Of a DNA stretch of 22,244 nucleotides, positions 15,606-22,244 are shown piece by piece. The notes below the pieces were generated by a model that was not told the origin of the DNA, searched no databases, and saw nothing but the letters and a program-made list of their open reading frames with translations. This stretch comes from DASUKL01 sp036278755 (lineage in GTDB: Bacteria > Chloroflexota > Limnocylindria > Limnocylindrales > CSP1-4): positions 1 to 22,244 of the forward strand of contig DASUKL010000097.1 of NCBI GenBank assembly GCA_036278755.1. Reading direction: 5' to 3'. The number at the start of each line of letters is the position of its first letter. Positions within the stretch are counted from its first letter, which is position 1. The position numbers were made by a program, and so were the translations under genes.

Positions 15606-15643
15606 CGATGCGCCCGCCGCCGATGCGCCCGCCGCCGATGCGC
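15606..15643 (+). repeat. 15-bp tandem repeat that triplicates the start codon of the next gene
   Basis: Two full 15-bp copies (15606-15620, 15621-15635) plus a partial third place in-frame ATG codons at 15608, 15623 and 15638. This encodes an MRPPP-MRPPP-MRIL start. The period keeps the reading frame. Confidence 0.8.
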
Positions 15644-16882
15644 ATCCTGCTGCTGACTGCCTACTACCCGCCCGAGCTGGGAGCGCCCCAGACGCGCCTC
15701 CGCGAGACGGCCCGCCGGCTCCTGGCCCGCGGCCACCGCGTGCGGGTCGTGACCGGACCGCCCCACTATCCCGACGGTGTCGTACGTCCCGGCTATCCGG
15801 CTTGGCGGCCGACCCGCGAGCGCATCGACGGCCTGCCGGTCGTGCGCCTGCCCATGCTCGCGCGACCGAATGGCGGCCTGCGCGACCGGCTCATCGACCA
15901 GGGCAGCTTCGCCGCGGCGGCCCTGGCTGCCCTGCCGGAGGTCCGCTGGAGCGACGTGGTCGTGGTCGAGTCACCGCCCCTGGCCCTGGGCGCCAGCGCG
16001 ACCTGGCTGGGGCTGGCCGGCCGCCGCCCCTACCTCTTCCACGTGGCCGACCCGTGGCCGGACTTCCCCATCGCCATGGGGGCCCTCCAGTCGCCCCTCC
16101 TCCAGCGGGCGGCTTACGCCGTCGAGGACCTCGCCTATCGGCGGGCCGCCCTGGTGACCACGGTCACGCCCGGCCTGGTGGAGCTGCTGGGGGCCAAGCC
16201 CGGGGCCGCGGGCAAGGTGCGGCTGCTGCCGAACGGAGTCGACACGCGCCGCTTCGAGCCGCGCCTCGCGCCGGCCGAGGCGCGGCGGCGCCTGGGCTGG
16301 CCCGAGACCACCCTGACCCTCGTCTACGCTGGCTCGGTGGGCCAGGCCCAGGGCCTGGCCACCCTGCTCGAGGCCATGACCCCCCTGGCCGGTCGGGACA
16401 TCGCCCTCCACGTCGTGGGCCAGGGCATCGAACGTGAGCGCCTGGCTGCAGACGCTCGACGGCGGGGCCTGGACGCCGTGAGGTTCGAGCCCTCCGTGCC
16501 CGCGGACCGGGTGCCGACCGTCCTGGCCGCAGCCGACGCGATCCTGGTCCTCCTCCGCCGCGGGCCGCTCTACGAGCAGGCCCTGCCGACGAAGCTGGTC
16601 GAAGGCCTGGCCGCAGGCCGGCCGCTGATCGTCTCGGCCGATGGCGAGGCCGCGGCCATCGTTCGCAGCTCGCGACCGGCTGCCGGCTTGACCAGCCCGG
16701 CCGAGGATGCGGCCGCCCTGCGCGAGGCCATCGTGGAGCTGGCCGGCCGCAGCCCCCGCTCCCGGGCGGCCATGGGCCGGGCCGCACGGGCCGTGGCCGA
16801 GTCGGCCTACGACCGCGAGGCCATCGTGGAGCGGCTGGAGGGCTACCTGGCCTCGATCCGCGAGCCCAGGAGGAGCCGGTAG
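15608..16882 (+). CDS. GT4-family glycosyltransferase (WbuB/WcaI-like)
   Basis: A cytoplasmic GT-B glycosyltransferase of 424 residues from the first ATG, or 414 from the third ATG, where the family-typical MRILLLTAYYPPELGAPQ begins. The sequence follows the WbuB/WcaI pattern: GHRVRVVTGPPHYPDG (42-57), a long N-terminal acceptor half, FHVADPWPDFP (144-154), LLPNGVDTRRF (206-216), LVYAGSVGQAQGL (238-250) and the donor-binding LPTKLVEGLAAGRPLIVS (326-343). WbuB proteins transfer acetamido-dideoxyhexoses such as L-FucNAc, but the specificity here is unknown. It is two bases from the flippase stop and has no separate ribosome-binding site, so it is likely coupled. Its last 40 bases overlap the 3' end of the opposing gene. 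No terminator is seen. Confidence 0.92.
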   Translation: MRPPPMRPPPMRILLLTAYYPPELGAPQTRLRETARRLLARGHRVRVVTGPPHYPDGVVRPGYPAWRPTRERIDGLPVVRLPMLARPNGGLRDRLIDQGSFAAAALAALPEVRWSDVVVVESPPLALGASATWLGLAGRRPYLFHVADPWPDFPIAMGALQSPLLQRAAYAVEDLAYRRAALVTTVTPGLVELLGAKPGAAGKVRLLPNGVDTRRFEPRLAPAEARRRLGWPETTLTLVYAGSVGQAQGLATLLEAMTPLAGRDIALHVVGQGIERERLAADARRRGLDAVRFEPSVPADRVPTVLAAADAILVLLRRGPLYEQALPTKLVEGLAAGRPLIVSADGEAAAIVRSSRPAAGLTSPAEDAAALREAIVELAGRSPRSRAAMGRAARAVAESAYDREAIVERLEGYLASIREPRRSR

Positions 16883-18006
16883 AGGCCGACTAGCACGGCC
16901 GCCTGGCTCTCCCAGGTGAGCTGCGCGGCGGCGTAGGCCCGGCCGGCCTCGCCCAGGCGGCGGGCCTCGGCAGGGTCGTCGAGGAGGGCGGCGATGGCCG
17001 CCGCGTGGGCCTCGGCGGTGAAGGGCGCCACGATGGTCCCAGCGCCCGCCTCACGCAGCACGCGGGCCTGGACCGGCAGGTCGGACGCCACGACCGGCAG
17101 GCCGGCGGCCAGGTATTCGCCCAGCTTGATAGGCCAGGCCAGGCGCTTGCTGGGGATGGCCGGGTTCATCGGCAGCCAACCGATGGCCGCGGCCTGTAGG
17201 TGGCCGGCGACCTCCTCGGGCGGGACCGTGCCCAGGAAGCGGACCCCGGCGGCGGCCCAGACCTCCGGCCGCAGGGCCCGTTCGTCGGGCAAGCCATACC
17301 ACTCGACCGGACCCAGGACCCGCAGCTCGAAGTCGGGATGGTCGCGGCGCACGCGGGCGGCCGTGGCGCGGAGGATATCCAGACCCCGTTCGCGGTTCAT
17401 CAGCCCTGCATACACGACCACCGGCGCCCGCGCCGCGGGAGGCGGATCCGCGGCCCGTGGCGGCAGGTTCATGACCACCACGGTCCGCGGCTGGCGGGCC
17501 ACGAAGCGATCGGCCATCTCGGGGGTCACAGCCACGACCGCCCCCAGCCGAGCGGCGAGGGCCTTCTCCAGCGGCTCCGCGAGGCGGGCCAGCGGCTCCC
17601 GGAGGAGGGCCGGCAGCCACAGCTTGCTGCGCAGCGACTCGGCGAAGAACTCGTGGCTGTCGTAGATCACCGGCCGGCCCGTGAGGCGCTGGAGGAGGAC
17701 GGCCCAGGGCAGGAGCTCGGGATCGTGGATGTGATAGATATCGGCTCGGGCCCGCGCCGCCCGCCACAGCAGGATCGGCCAACGCAGGGGCCGCGTTGCC
17801 CGGCCACCACGGGCCGGCAACCCGCTGAAGGCGATGCCCGCCTCGCGCCCCGGCCGGGCTCCGGGGGCCAGGATCGTCACGGCGTAGCCGGCCGCGGCCA
17901 GCGAGCGCGCCTGGCGGTGGAAGATGCGCGGGTCGCGCGGACCGTGGACCGAGGTCAGGATCCAGGCCCGGGGCGCCCGCCGCTCGGAAGACGTCACGGC
18001 CGCCAT
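16843..18006 (-). CDS. GT4-family glycosyltransferase
   Basis: A 387-residue GT-B glycosyltransferase. N-terminal half: SVHGPRDPRIFHRQARSLAA (19-38), AGYAVTILAP (39-48), IYHIHDPELLPW (90-101) and VIYDSHEFF (113-121). This layout (HDPELL plus YDSHE) is typical of a large GT4 subgroup in envelope polysaccharide loci. Donor half: VVYAGLMNRERGLD (197-210) and RLAWPIKLGEYLAAGLPVVA (288-307), with K294 and E297. The ATG at 18006 overlaps the polymerase stop by 13 bases; a GTG at 18075 would add 23 residues of low-quality sequence and was not chosen. It is the last gene of the right-hand unit and collides tail-to-tail with the plus-strand glycosyltransferase. Confidence 0.9.
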   Translation of the reverse strand: MAAVTSSERRAPRAWILTSVHGPRDPRIFHRQARSLAAAGYAVTILAPGARPGREAGIAFSGLPARGGRATRPLRWPILLWRAARARADIYHIHDPELLPWAVLLQRLTGRPVIYDSHEFFAESLRSKLWLPALLREPLARLAEPLEKALAARLGAVVAVTPEMADRFVARQPRTVVVMNLPPRAADPPPAARAPVVVYAGLMNRERGLDILRATAARVRRDHPDFELRVLGPVEWYGLPDERALRPEVWAAAGVRFLGTVPPEEVAGHLQAAAIGWLPMNPAIPSKRLAWPIKLGEYLAAGLPVVASDLPVQARVLREAGAGTIVAPFTAEAHAAAIAALLDDPAEARRLGEAGRAYAAAQLTWESQAAVLVGLYRLLLGSRIEAR

Positions 18007-20342
18007 GCTGCCAGGGTCGCCAGGCTCAGGCGCGCCCGCCCGGTCATCCCCAGGACGCTCCCCAGGATGGGCCACAGGATGGCCATCAGCTGGTACGAGA
18101 AGAAGGCCGCCGCGGCGACGTCGAAGGCCAGCATGGCCACGACGAAGATCGCGGCGGCGGGCACCAGCGCACCGCCCAGGCGGCCGGCACGCCGGGCGAA
18201 CCAGATGCGGGCCAGCTCGAGCAGGACGACCACGAACAGCAGCAGGTAGGCCAGCAGGCCGAGGCCGCCGTAGTGGACGAAGACGTAGGCGTACGCGTCG
18301 TCGAAGGCACCGAAGTCGAAGGTCGAGAGCGAGCCTAGGCCCACGACCGGCGAGTCCCAGATCGACGGCGCGTCCGAGGGCAGCAGCGAGGGATCCACCT
18401 CGTGCAGGGGGCCGAAGCTCGGAGGCTGGCTGCCGGCCGTGAGGCTGACCCCGTCGAGATCGACCGGCCCGCTCCCGGGCTTGGGCAGGAGGTAGGCCTC
18501 GACGGCCCAGATGCGCTTACCCGCCGGGGTGCTGAAGCCGGTCCGGACCGGGACCCAGCGGCCGTCGGCGGGCAGCTCGACCGTGGCCCGGGCCAACGGG
18601 GCGATGGTGCTGCCGTCGGTCGCCCAACCGACGAGCTCGATCGTCGCGGCCGAGCTCCGACCGCCATCCGCCCGGGCCCAGGCCTGCGCGGCATAAGGCC
18701 GGCTGGGATCGAAGGCGTACAGGACGTACTGATGGATCTGGGCCTGCGGTCCGTCGGTGACCTGGCCGGCCAGCTCACCGAAGCGGCCACCAGGCACGAT
18801 CGTGAGGTCCGTGCCCGGGCCGACCTGCCAGGCCGAGCCGCCCGCCTCGAAGCTGGGTCCCTCGATGAGGTCCGGGCTGCTGGTCAGGGTGTAGGTCCGG
18901 CCGTCGAGGTCGCCATCGGCCTCGAGCTGGGCGCCGACGGTGAAGCCGTGGCCGTCGAGGACCACCTCGTAGGGCTCGCCGGTGCCCGGATCCAGCGGCG
19001 GATCGTCTCCCTCGGGCCATACCGTGGCCAGGTCGGTGGGCCAGGTGGCGGTGGCGCAGAAGCGGTCGCGGATGGCATCGGCGATGGCGGCCACGTCAGC
19101 CTTGCGCTGCTGGTCGCGGCCGGCCGCCGTGGCGAGATCGGGGGCCGGCGTGGGGCTCGGGCTGGGCGTGGCCGTCGCGCTCGACCTCGGGCTCGCGCCC
19201 GAGGTCGCGCTCGGGCTGGTGGTGGGGCTCGGCTGGAAGGCTTCGGGCGCCGGCAGGAAGGGCTGCGGCTCGTGCCCTGGCTGGATGGTCCCGCTGGGCG
19301 TGCCGTCGCACAGGATCCGCTCCTCGAGGTCCTCGTCGGGCCGGGCCAGGGCGGACCGCAGGCGGGCCACGCGGACGACGACCGAGGTGTCGCTGCCCAG
19401 GGTGCCCACGTCGAAGCGCTCCAGGATCGAGCTGCCGTTGGCCGCCGGGACGGCCACCACCGCGCCCGCCGCGAGCAGCCCAGCGACGGCCACCACGACG
19501 AGTGGCCGGGGGTCGAGCCGGACGCGCAGGAGGGCCAGAGCCACGAGGCCCAGCACGAGCGCCCCGGCCAGGCCGAAGGTCGCGCTGCGCGACTGGGAGA
19601 GGACGAGACCGACCGTGGCCAGGCCGAGGGCCAGCAGCAGGCCCCGGCGGGCACGGCCGTCGGTGGCGTGGAGCATGAGGGTGATCAGCAGGAGGGCCAC
19701 GACCAGGGCGCAGAGGAGGCCGAAGTCGTTGGCCTGGCCGACCGTGCCCACGGCCCGCCCACCGCGGACCACGACGGCCAGGTTGTGGCCGGCCCCGGTC
19801 CAGAGCACGGTCAGGGCCTCGTTGACGACGCTCGGCCCGAAGCGCTGGGCCACGGCGAAGAGGCCCTCGACCACCGCCGCGGCCGCGGCCAGGACGACGA
19901 TCCAGCGGGCGGCCGGCCCGTCCGCGGGAGACAGGCGCCCCAGCCGGTAGAGGAACCAGTACTCGACCGGGCGGGCCACGTCGAAGAGGTCGTGGTAGGT
20001 CCGCCCGACCTGGGGCACGAGGATGGGGGCCAGCACGATCGAGGCCCCGATGGCCACGACAAGCAGGCCGAAGACCGCGTCGACCGGTCCGACCCGGCCG
20101 GCCTCCGGGTGCCGGAGCAGGTGGCGGCCCAACGAAGGCAGGTAGAGGAGCAGGACGATCTGGTCGAGCCGGACCGCGGGCAGGCCACCCGGCAGGGCCA
20201 GGTCGGGCGAGAGGAGGGCAGCGGTCAGGACGATAGCCAGGGCAGCCAGGCGCGCCGCCGGATCCTCGAAGTCGAGCAGGCGGCGGGGGTCGAAGCGGGG
20301 GCGTCCGGTCTTGGGCCCGACCGGGCTGGGGCCGGGGATCAC
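17994..20342 (-). CDS. Wzy_C-family O-antigen polymerase/ligase-like membrane protein with a large extracytoplasmic insertion
   Basis: A 782-residue protein where family members usually have about 400-500. The N-terminal half has about eight to nine membrane helices (from about 31-50 to 280-299) and a typical GQANDFGLLCAL (202-213) followed by LSQSRSATFGLAGALVLG (248-265). The loop begins as usual with RVARLRSALA (324-333). It resumes at WDSPVVGLG (662-670), DDAYAYVFVHYGGLGLLAYL (681-700) and further helices to 765. Between lie about 325 inserted residues: a Ser/Thr/Pro linker (about 371-402), a pseudopilin-like domain (about 403-490, RDQQRKAD start) and a jelly-roll/CBM-like domain (about 490-640, EGPSFE start). 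The only two cysteines of the insert are C345 and C429. GTG at 20342 makes a GTGA overlap with the dehydrogenase stop. Polymerase, ligase and O-oligosaccharyltransferase roles cannot be separated by sequence alone. Confidence 0.83.
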   Translation of the reverse strand: MIPGPSPVGPKTGRPRFDPRRLLDFEDPAARLAALAIVLTAALLSPDLALPGGLPAVRLDQIVLLLYLPSLGRHLLRHPEAGRVGPVDAVFGLLVVAIGASIVLAPILVPQVGRTYHDLFDVARPVEYWFLYRLGRLSPADGPAARWIVVLAAAAAVVEGLFAVAQRFGPSVVNEALTVLWTGAGHNLAVVVRGGRAVGTVGQANDFGLLCALVVALLLITLMLHATDGRARRGLLLALGLATVGLVLSQSRSATFGLAGALVLGLVALALLRVRLDPRPLVVVAVAGLLAAGAVVAVPAANGSSILERFDVGTLGSDTSVVVRVARLRSALARPDEDLEERILCDGTPSGTIQPGHEPQPFLPAPEAFQPSPTTSPSATSGASPRSSATATPSPSPTPAPDLATAAGRDQQRKADVAAIADAIRDRFCATATWPTDLATVWPEGDDPPLDPGTGEPYEVVLDGHGFTVGAQLEADGDLDGRTYTLTSSPDLIEGPSFEAGGSAWQVGPGTDLTIVPGGRFGELAGQVTDGPQAQIHQYVLYAFDPSRPYAAQAWARADGGRSSAATIELVGWATDGSTIAPLARATVELPADGRWVPVRTGFSTPAGKRIWAVEAYLLPKPGSGPVDLDGVSLTAGSQPPSFGPLHEVDPSLLPSDAPSIWDSPVVGLGSLSTFDFGAFDDAYAYVFVHYGGLGLLAYLLLFVVVLLELARIWFARRAGRLGGALVPAAAIFVVAMLAFDVAAAAFFSYQLMAILWPILGSVLGMTGRARLSLATLAAWRP

Positions 20343-21706
20343 CCCGAGGCGAGCTCCGGGCGGGCCCAGCCAGCTCCGAGACGGAGGACCTGGCCGGCGC
20401 GGACGTCCCGGCCACGCGAGCTGTCGACGGTATCCACGACGAGGTCGGCCCGGCCGTAGACCTGCCCCCAGTCGATGGCCGCGTGGGGCGTGACGACCAC
20501 CACCACGTCGCTCTCGGCGAGGAGCGTCTCGAGGGGCTGGCTGGCGCGCTCCGTGCCGTCGGCGTCGCGGAAGGCGGGCACGTGGGGGTCGTGGTAGGCG
20601 ACGTTTCCCCCGCGGGCCGCGAGGCCGGCCAGGATGGCCGCCGCGGGCGAGTTGCGCGGGTCCCGGACGTCGGGCTTGAAGGCCACCCCCAGGACACCGA
20701 TGCGGGCGCCGCGGATGGCCCGGCCCCGCTCGTTGAGGGCCTGGCCGACGAGGTCGACGACGTGCTGGGGCATGGCCAGGTTGATGTCGCCGGCCAACTC
20801 CACGAAGCGGTCGACGAAGTCGAAGGCCCGGGCCCGCCAAGCCAGGTAATAAGGGTCGACGGGGATGCAGTGGCCACCTACGCCCGGACCTGGGCGGAAG
20901 GGCATGAAGCCGAACGGCTTGCTGGCCGCGGCGTCGATGACCTCCCAGACGTCGAGGCCCATCCGCTCGCAGAGGAGGGCCAGCTGGTTGACCAGGGCGA
21001 TGTTGACGTTGCGGAAGACGTTCTCGAGCAGCTTGGCCAGCTCAGCCGCGTCGGGCGAGGAGAGCTCCCGCACGTCGGCGTTGATGCGGCTCAGGACGGC
21101 TGCGGCCCGAGCCGTAGCGGCCGGGGTCGAGCCGCCCACGAGGCGCGGCACCCGGCGGCTGCCCGAGGCGGGATCGCCGGGGTTCATGCGCTCCGGAGCG
21201 AAGGCCAGGTCGAAGTCCTGGCCGGCGAGCAGGCCCGAGCGTTCGAGCTCGGCTCGGAAGGGACCGGTCGTGGTGCCGGGGTAGGTGGTCGACTGGAGGA
21301 CGACCAGCTGACCCGCCCGGAGGGCCGCCCGGATGTGGGCCGCCGCGTCGAGCACCGGACCCAGGTCGGGGTCCTTGGCCGCGTCGATGGGCGTCGGGAC
21401 GCAGACGAAGATGACGTCCGGACGGCCCAGATCGGCCTCCTCGACGGCGGCCACCGCCAGGCCATCGGCCAGGGCCGCCCTGAGGCGCTCGTCGGACAGA
21501 TCGTCGATCGGCGAGCGGCCGGCCTGGAGGTCCGCCACGCGTTCTGGGGTGGCGTCGACGCCCAGGACCTGGCAGCCGGCCTCCGCGAAGGCTACGGCCA
21601 GGGGCAGGCCGACGTAGCCCAGGCCGATGACGCAGAGGGAACCGTCGGGGGTAGAGGCAGGGATGGGGTCGGGGGTCACTTCGTCTCCGTGGAGGATGGG
21701 TGTCAT
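20339..21706 (-). CDS. UDP-N-acetylhexosamine 6-dehydrogenase (WbpA-type, UDP-GlcNAc likely)
   Basis: NAD-dependent oxidation of the C6 alcohol of UDP-GlcNAc (or UDP-ManNAc) to the uronic acid. Length is 455 residues from the ATG at 21706, which overlaps the preceding stop as ATGA; a frame extension to 21736 was not chosen. Motifs: the NAD-binding GLGYVGLP (28-35) after an acidic 20-residue leader, VCVPTP (101-106), STTYPGTT (139-146), K225 and N229 in the central helix, and the catalytic cysteine C280 in PGPGVGGHCIPVDPYYL (272-288). The KPFGFMPF lead-in and STTYPGTT are typical of WbpA rather than UDP-glucose dehydrogenases. It supplies an acetamido-uronic acid donor, so the polymer is probably acidic. 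It is followed by the polymerase gene with a 4-base overlap. Confidence 0.92.
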   Translation of the reverse strand: MTPILHGDEVTPDPIPASTPDGSLCVIGLGYVGLPLAVAFAEAGCQVLGVDATPERVADLQAGRSPIDDLSDERLRAALADGLAVAAVEEADLGRPDVIFVCVPTPIDAAKDPDLGPVLDAAAHIRAALRAGQLVVLQSTTYPGTTTGPFRAELERSGLLAGQDFDLAFAPERMNPGDPASGSRRVPRLVGGSTPAATARAAAVLSRINADVRELSSPDAAELAKLLENVFRNVNIALVNQLALLCERMGLDVWEVIDAAASKPFGFMPFRPGPGVGGHCIPVDPYYLAWRARAFDFVDRFVELAGDINLAMPQHVVDLVGQALNERGRAIRGARIGVLGVAFKPDVRDPRNSPAAAILAGLAARGGNVAYHDPHVPAFRDADGTERASQPLETLLAESDVVVVVTPHAAIDWGQVYGRADLVVDTVDSSRGRDVRAGQVLRLGAGWARPELASG

Positions 21707-22244
21707 GGTGCCATGGGCCCGTCGTTCTCGTCGCACCGATCGGCCAGCCAGCGCAGGGAGCCGGGGGCCAAGGCCGCTCCGAGCCCGGCGTCGAGGATCG
21801 GCTGGACGTCGCCGGCGTCGGCGGCCACGAGCCAGGTCGGCGGGGCGGCCTCGGCCTTGGCCCGGCTGCCGGTCCCAACCCCGATCACGGCCCCGACCCC
21901 CCGCCCCCGCCAGGCCCGGCGGACCGCAACGGCCCGCCGCTGCCGTCGGGCCCGCGCTGACGCGACCGCCTCGGTGCCTCTCAGGCGCGCCACGAGCAGG
22001 CCTCCGCGCAGCCGCAATCGTTGCGCCAGGCGCGGTCGGTTCGTCGTTTCCGGCACGAGATGCGCCCCGGCCGGGATCCCAGGGGGCGGGGATCCGGGCC
22101 GGACCAGGATGGAGACCGCTGGGCCGACGACGGCCGGCAGGCGAGCCAGGCGCTGGGCCGCCGAGGCGCCCCGGGCCACGATGAGGACGCGCTCGCGGTC
22201 GCCGGACTTCGTGGTCGACGTGGTCGGCCGCGGGCTCGCCGGCG
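21703..22244 (-). CDS. Unidentified protein, partial (5' end beyond the right edge)
   Basis: An open frame runs from the right edge to a TGA at 21703-21705 that overlaps the dehydrogenase ATG as ATGA, the same junction style as its neighbours. About 180 residues are visible. A Rossmann-like first strand, RERVLIVARGASAAQRLA, starts near 22198. A basic middle part follows, then VIGVGTGSRAKAE and a C-terminal TWLVAADAGDVQPILDAGLG stretch. No ATG, GTG or TTG lies upstream of that first strand within the window, and the GTG at 22179 falls inside it, so the true start is probably outside. No family was recognised. In a GC-rich genome such a frame could arise by chance; the junction and the hydrophobic pattern argue for a real gene. 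Confidence 0.55.
   Translation of the reverse strand, partial: PASPRPTTSTTKSGDRERVLIVARGASAAQRLARLPAVVGPAVSILVRPGSPPPGIPAGAHLVPETTNRPRLAQRLRLRGGLLVARLRGTEAVASARARRQRRAVAVRRAWRGRGVGAVIGVGTGSRAKAEAAPPTWLVAADAGDVQPILDAGLGAALAPGSLRWLADRCDENDGPMAP

Noticed and set aside
14699..15607. Upstream in-frame extension of the WbuB-like glycosyltransferase
   Set aside because: The extension lies within the flippase gene and is low-complexity Arg/Pro/Gly sequence; the family N-terminus begins at MRILLL.
16843..16882. A bidirectional terminator at the convergent gene ends
   Set aside because: No hairpin followed by T residues can be made out on either strand; the sequence is fully coding on both.
18402..20459. 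Long plus-strand open frame opposite the Wzy_C gene
   Set aside because: Composition is Gly/Arg/Asp/Gln-rich with no fold or motif, while the minus strand has a recognisable membrane protein in the same place.
20343..20840. Upstream in-frame extension of the Wzy_C protein by about 166 residues
   Set aside because: It overlaps the well-defined 3' end of the dehydrogenase and is Arg/Pro/Gly-rich nonsense. The GTG at 20342 fits the GTGA coupling seen elsewhere.

Overview
The window is very GC-rich chromosomal DNA (about 70% G+C by eye) and is packed with genes. Neighbouring genes usually overlap by a few bases or sit within 20 bases of each other, and GTG starts are common. No rRNA, tRNA, CRISPR array, transposase or phage gene was seen. 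Gene content and style suggest a bacterium from a high-GC phylum: an envelope polymer locus, a multi-parvulin peptidyl-prolyl isomerase with one membrane anchor, a YabN-like MazG, and an ABC exporter paired with a NEW3-type membrane protein. My best guess is Chloroflexota (Limnocylindria/Ellin6529-like), with Actinomycetota as the alternative. This is inference, not proof.

Left part (1-3348, all minus strand). A three-gene unit encodes a secreted, C-terminally anchored NEW3/Ig-like protein, an ABC-2 type ATPase and an ABC-2 permease with a long Ala/Pro/Ser/Lys-rich cytoplasmic N-terminus. The permease runs off the left edge.

Middle-left (3611-13935, all minus strand, nine genes read from right to left). 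The first five are a GNAT acetyltransferase, a monotopic phosphoglycosyl transferase (PglC/WbaP class), a membrane NDP-sugar 4,6-dehydratase (PglF/CapD class), a PLP-dependent sugar aminotransferase (PglE/DegT class) and a GT4 glycosyltransferase. These are followed, with almost no spacing, by a triple-parvulin isomerase, MazG, RNase PH and RdgB. The first four could make and load a diacetamido-trideoxy (bacillosamine-like) sugar on undecaprenyl phosphate. The last genes are nucleotide-pool and RNA housekeeping genes that appear to be co-transcribed.

Divergent control region (13936-14099). It holds a perfect 26-bp tandem duplication between two candidate promoters: a possible leaderless one for the GNAT operon and a TATACT -10 box for the rightward pair.

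Middle-right (14100-16882, plus strand). A Wzx-like MOP flippase is followed by a WbuB-like GT4 glycosyltransferase. The flippase seems to begin at an ATC codon behind a perfect Shine-Dalgarno sequence.

Right part (16843-22244, minus strand). An unidentified protein cut by the right edge is followed by a WbpA-type UDP-N-acetylhexosamine 6-dehydrogenase, a very large Wzy_C-family polymerase/ligase and a GT4 glycosyltransferase whose 3' end overlaps the convergent gene by 40 bp.

Together the genes fit a Wzx/Wzy-type pathway: sugar synthesis, priming on the lipid carrier, glycosyl additions, flipping and polymerisation or transfer. The most unusual protein is the 782-residue Wzy_C protein. Its extracytoplasmic loop carries a Ser/Thr/Pro linker, a pseudopilin-like domain and a jelly-roll (CBM-like) domain, all inserted into the normally conserved catalytic loop.
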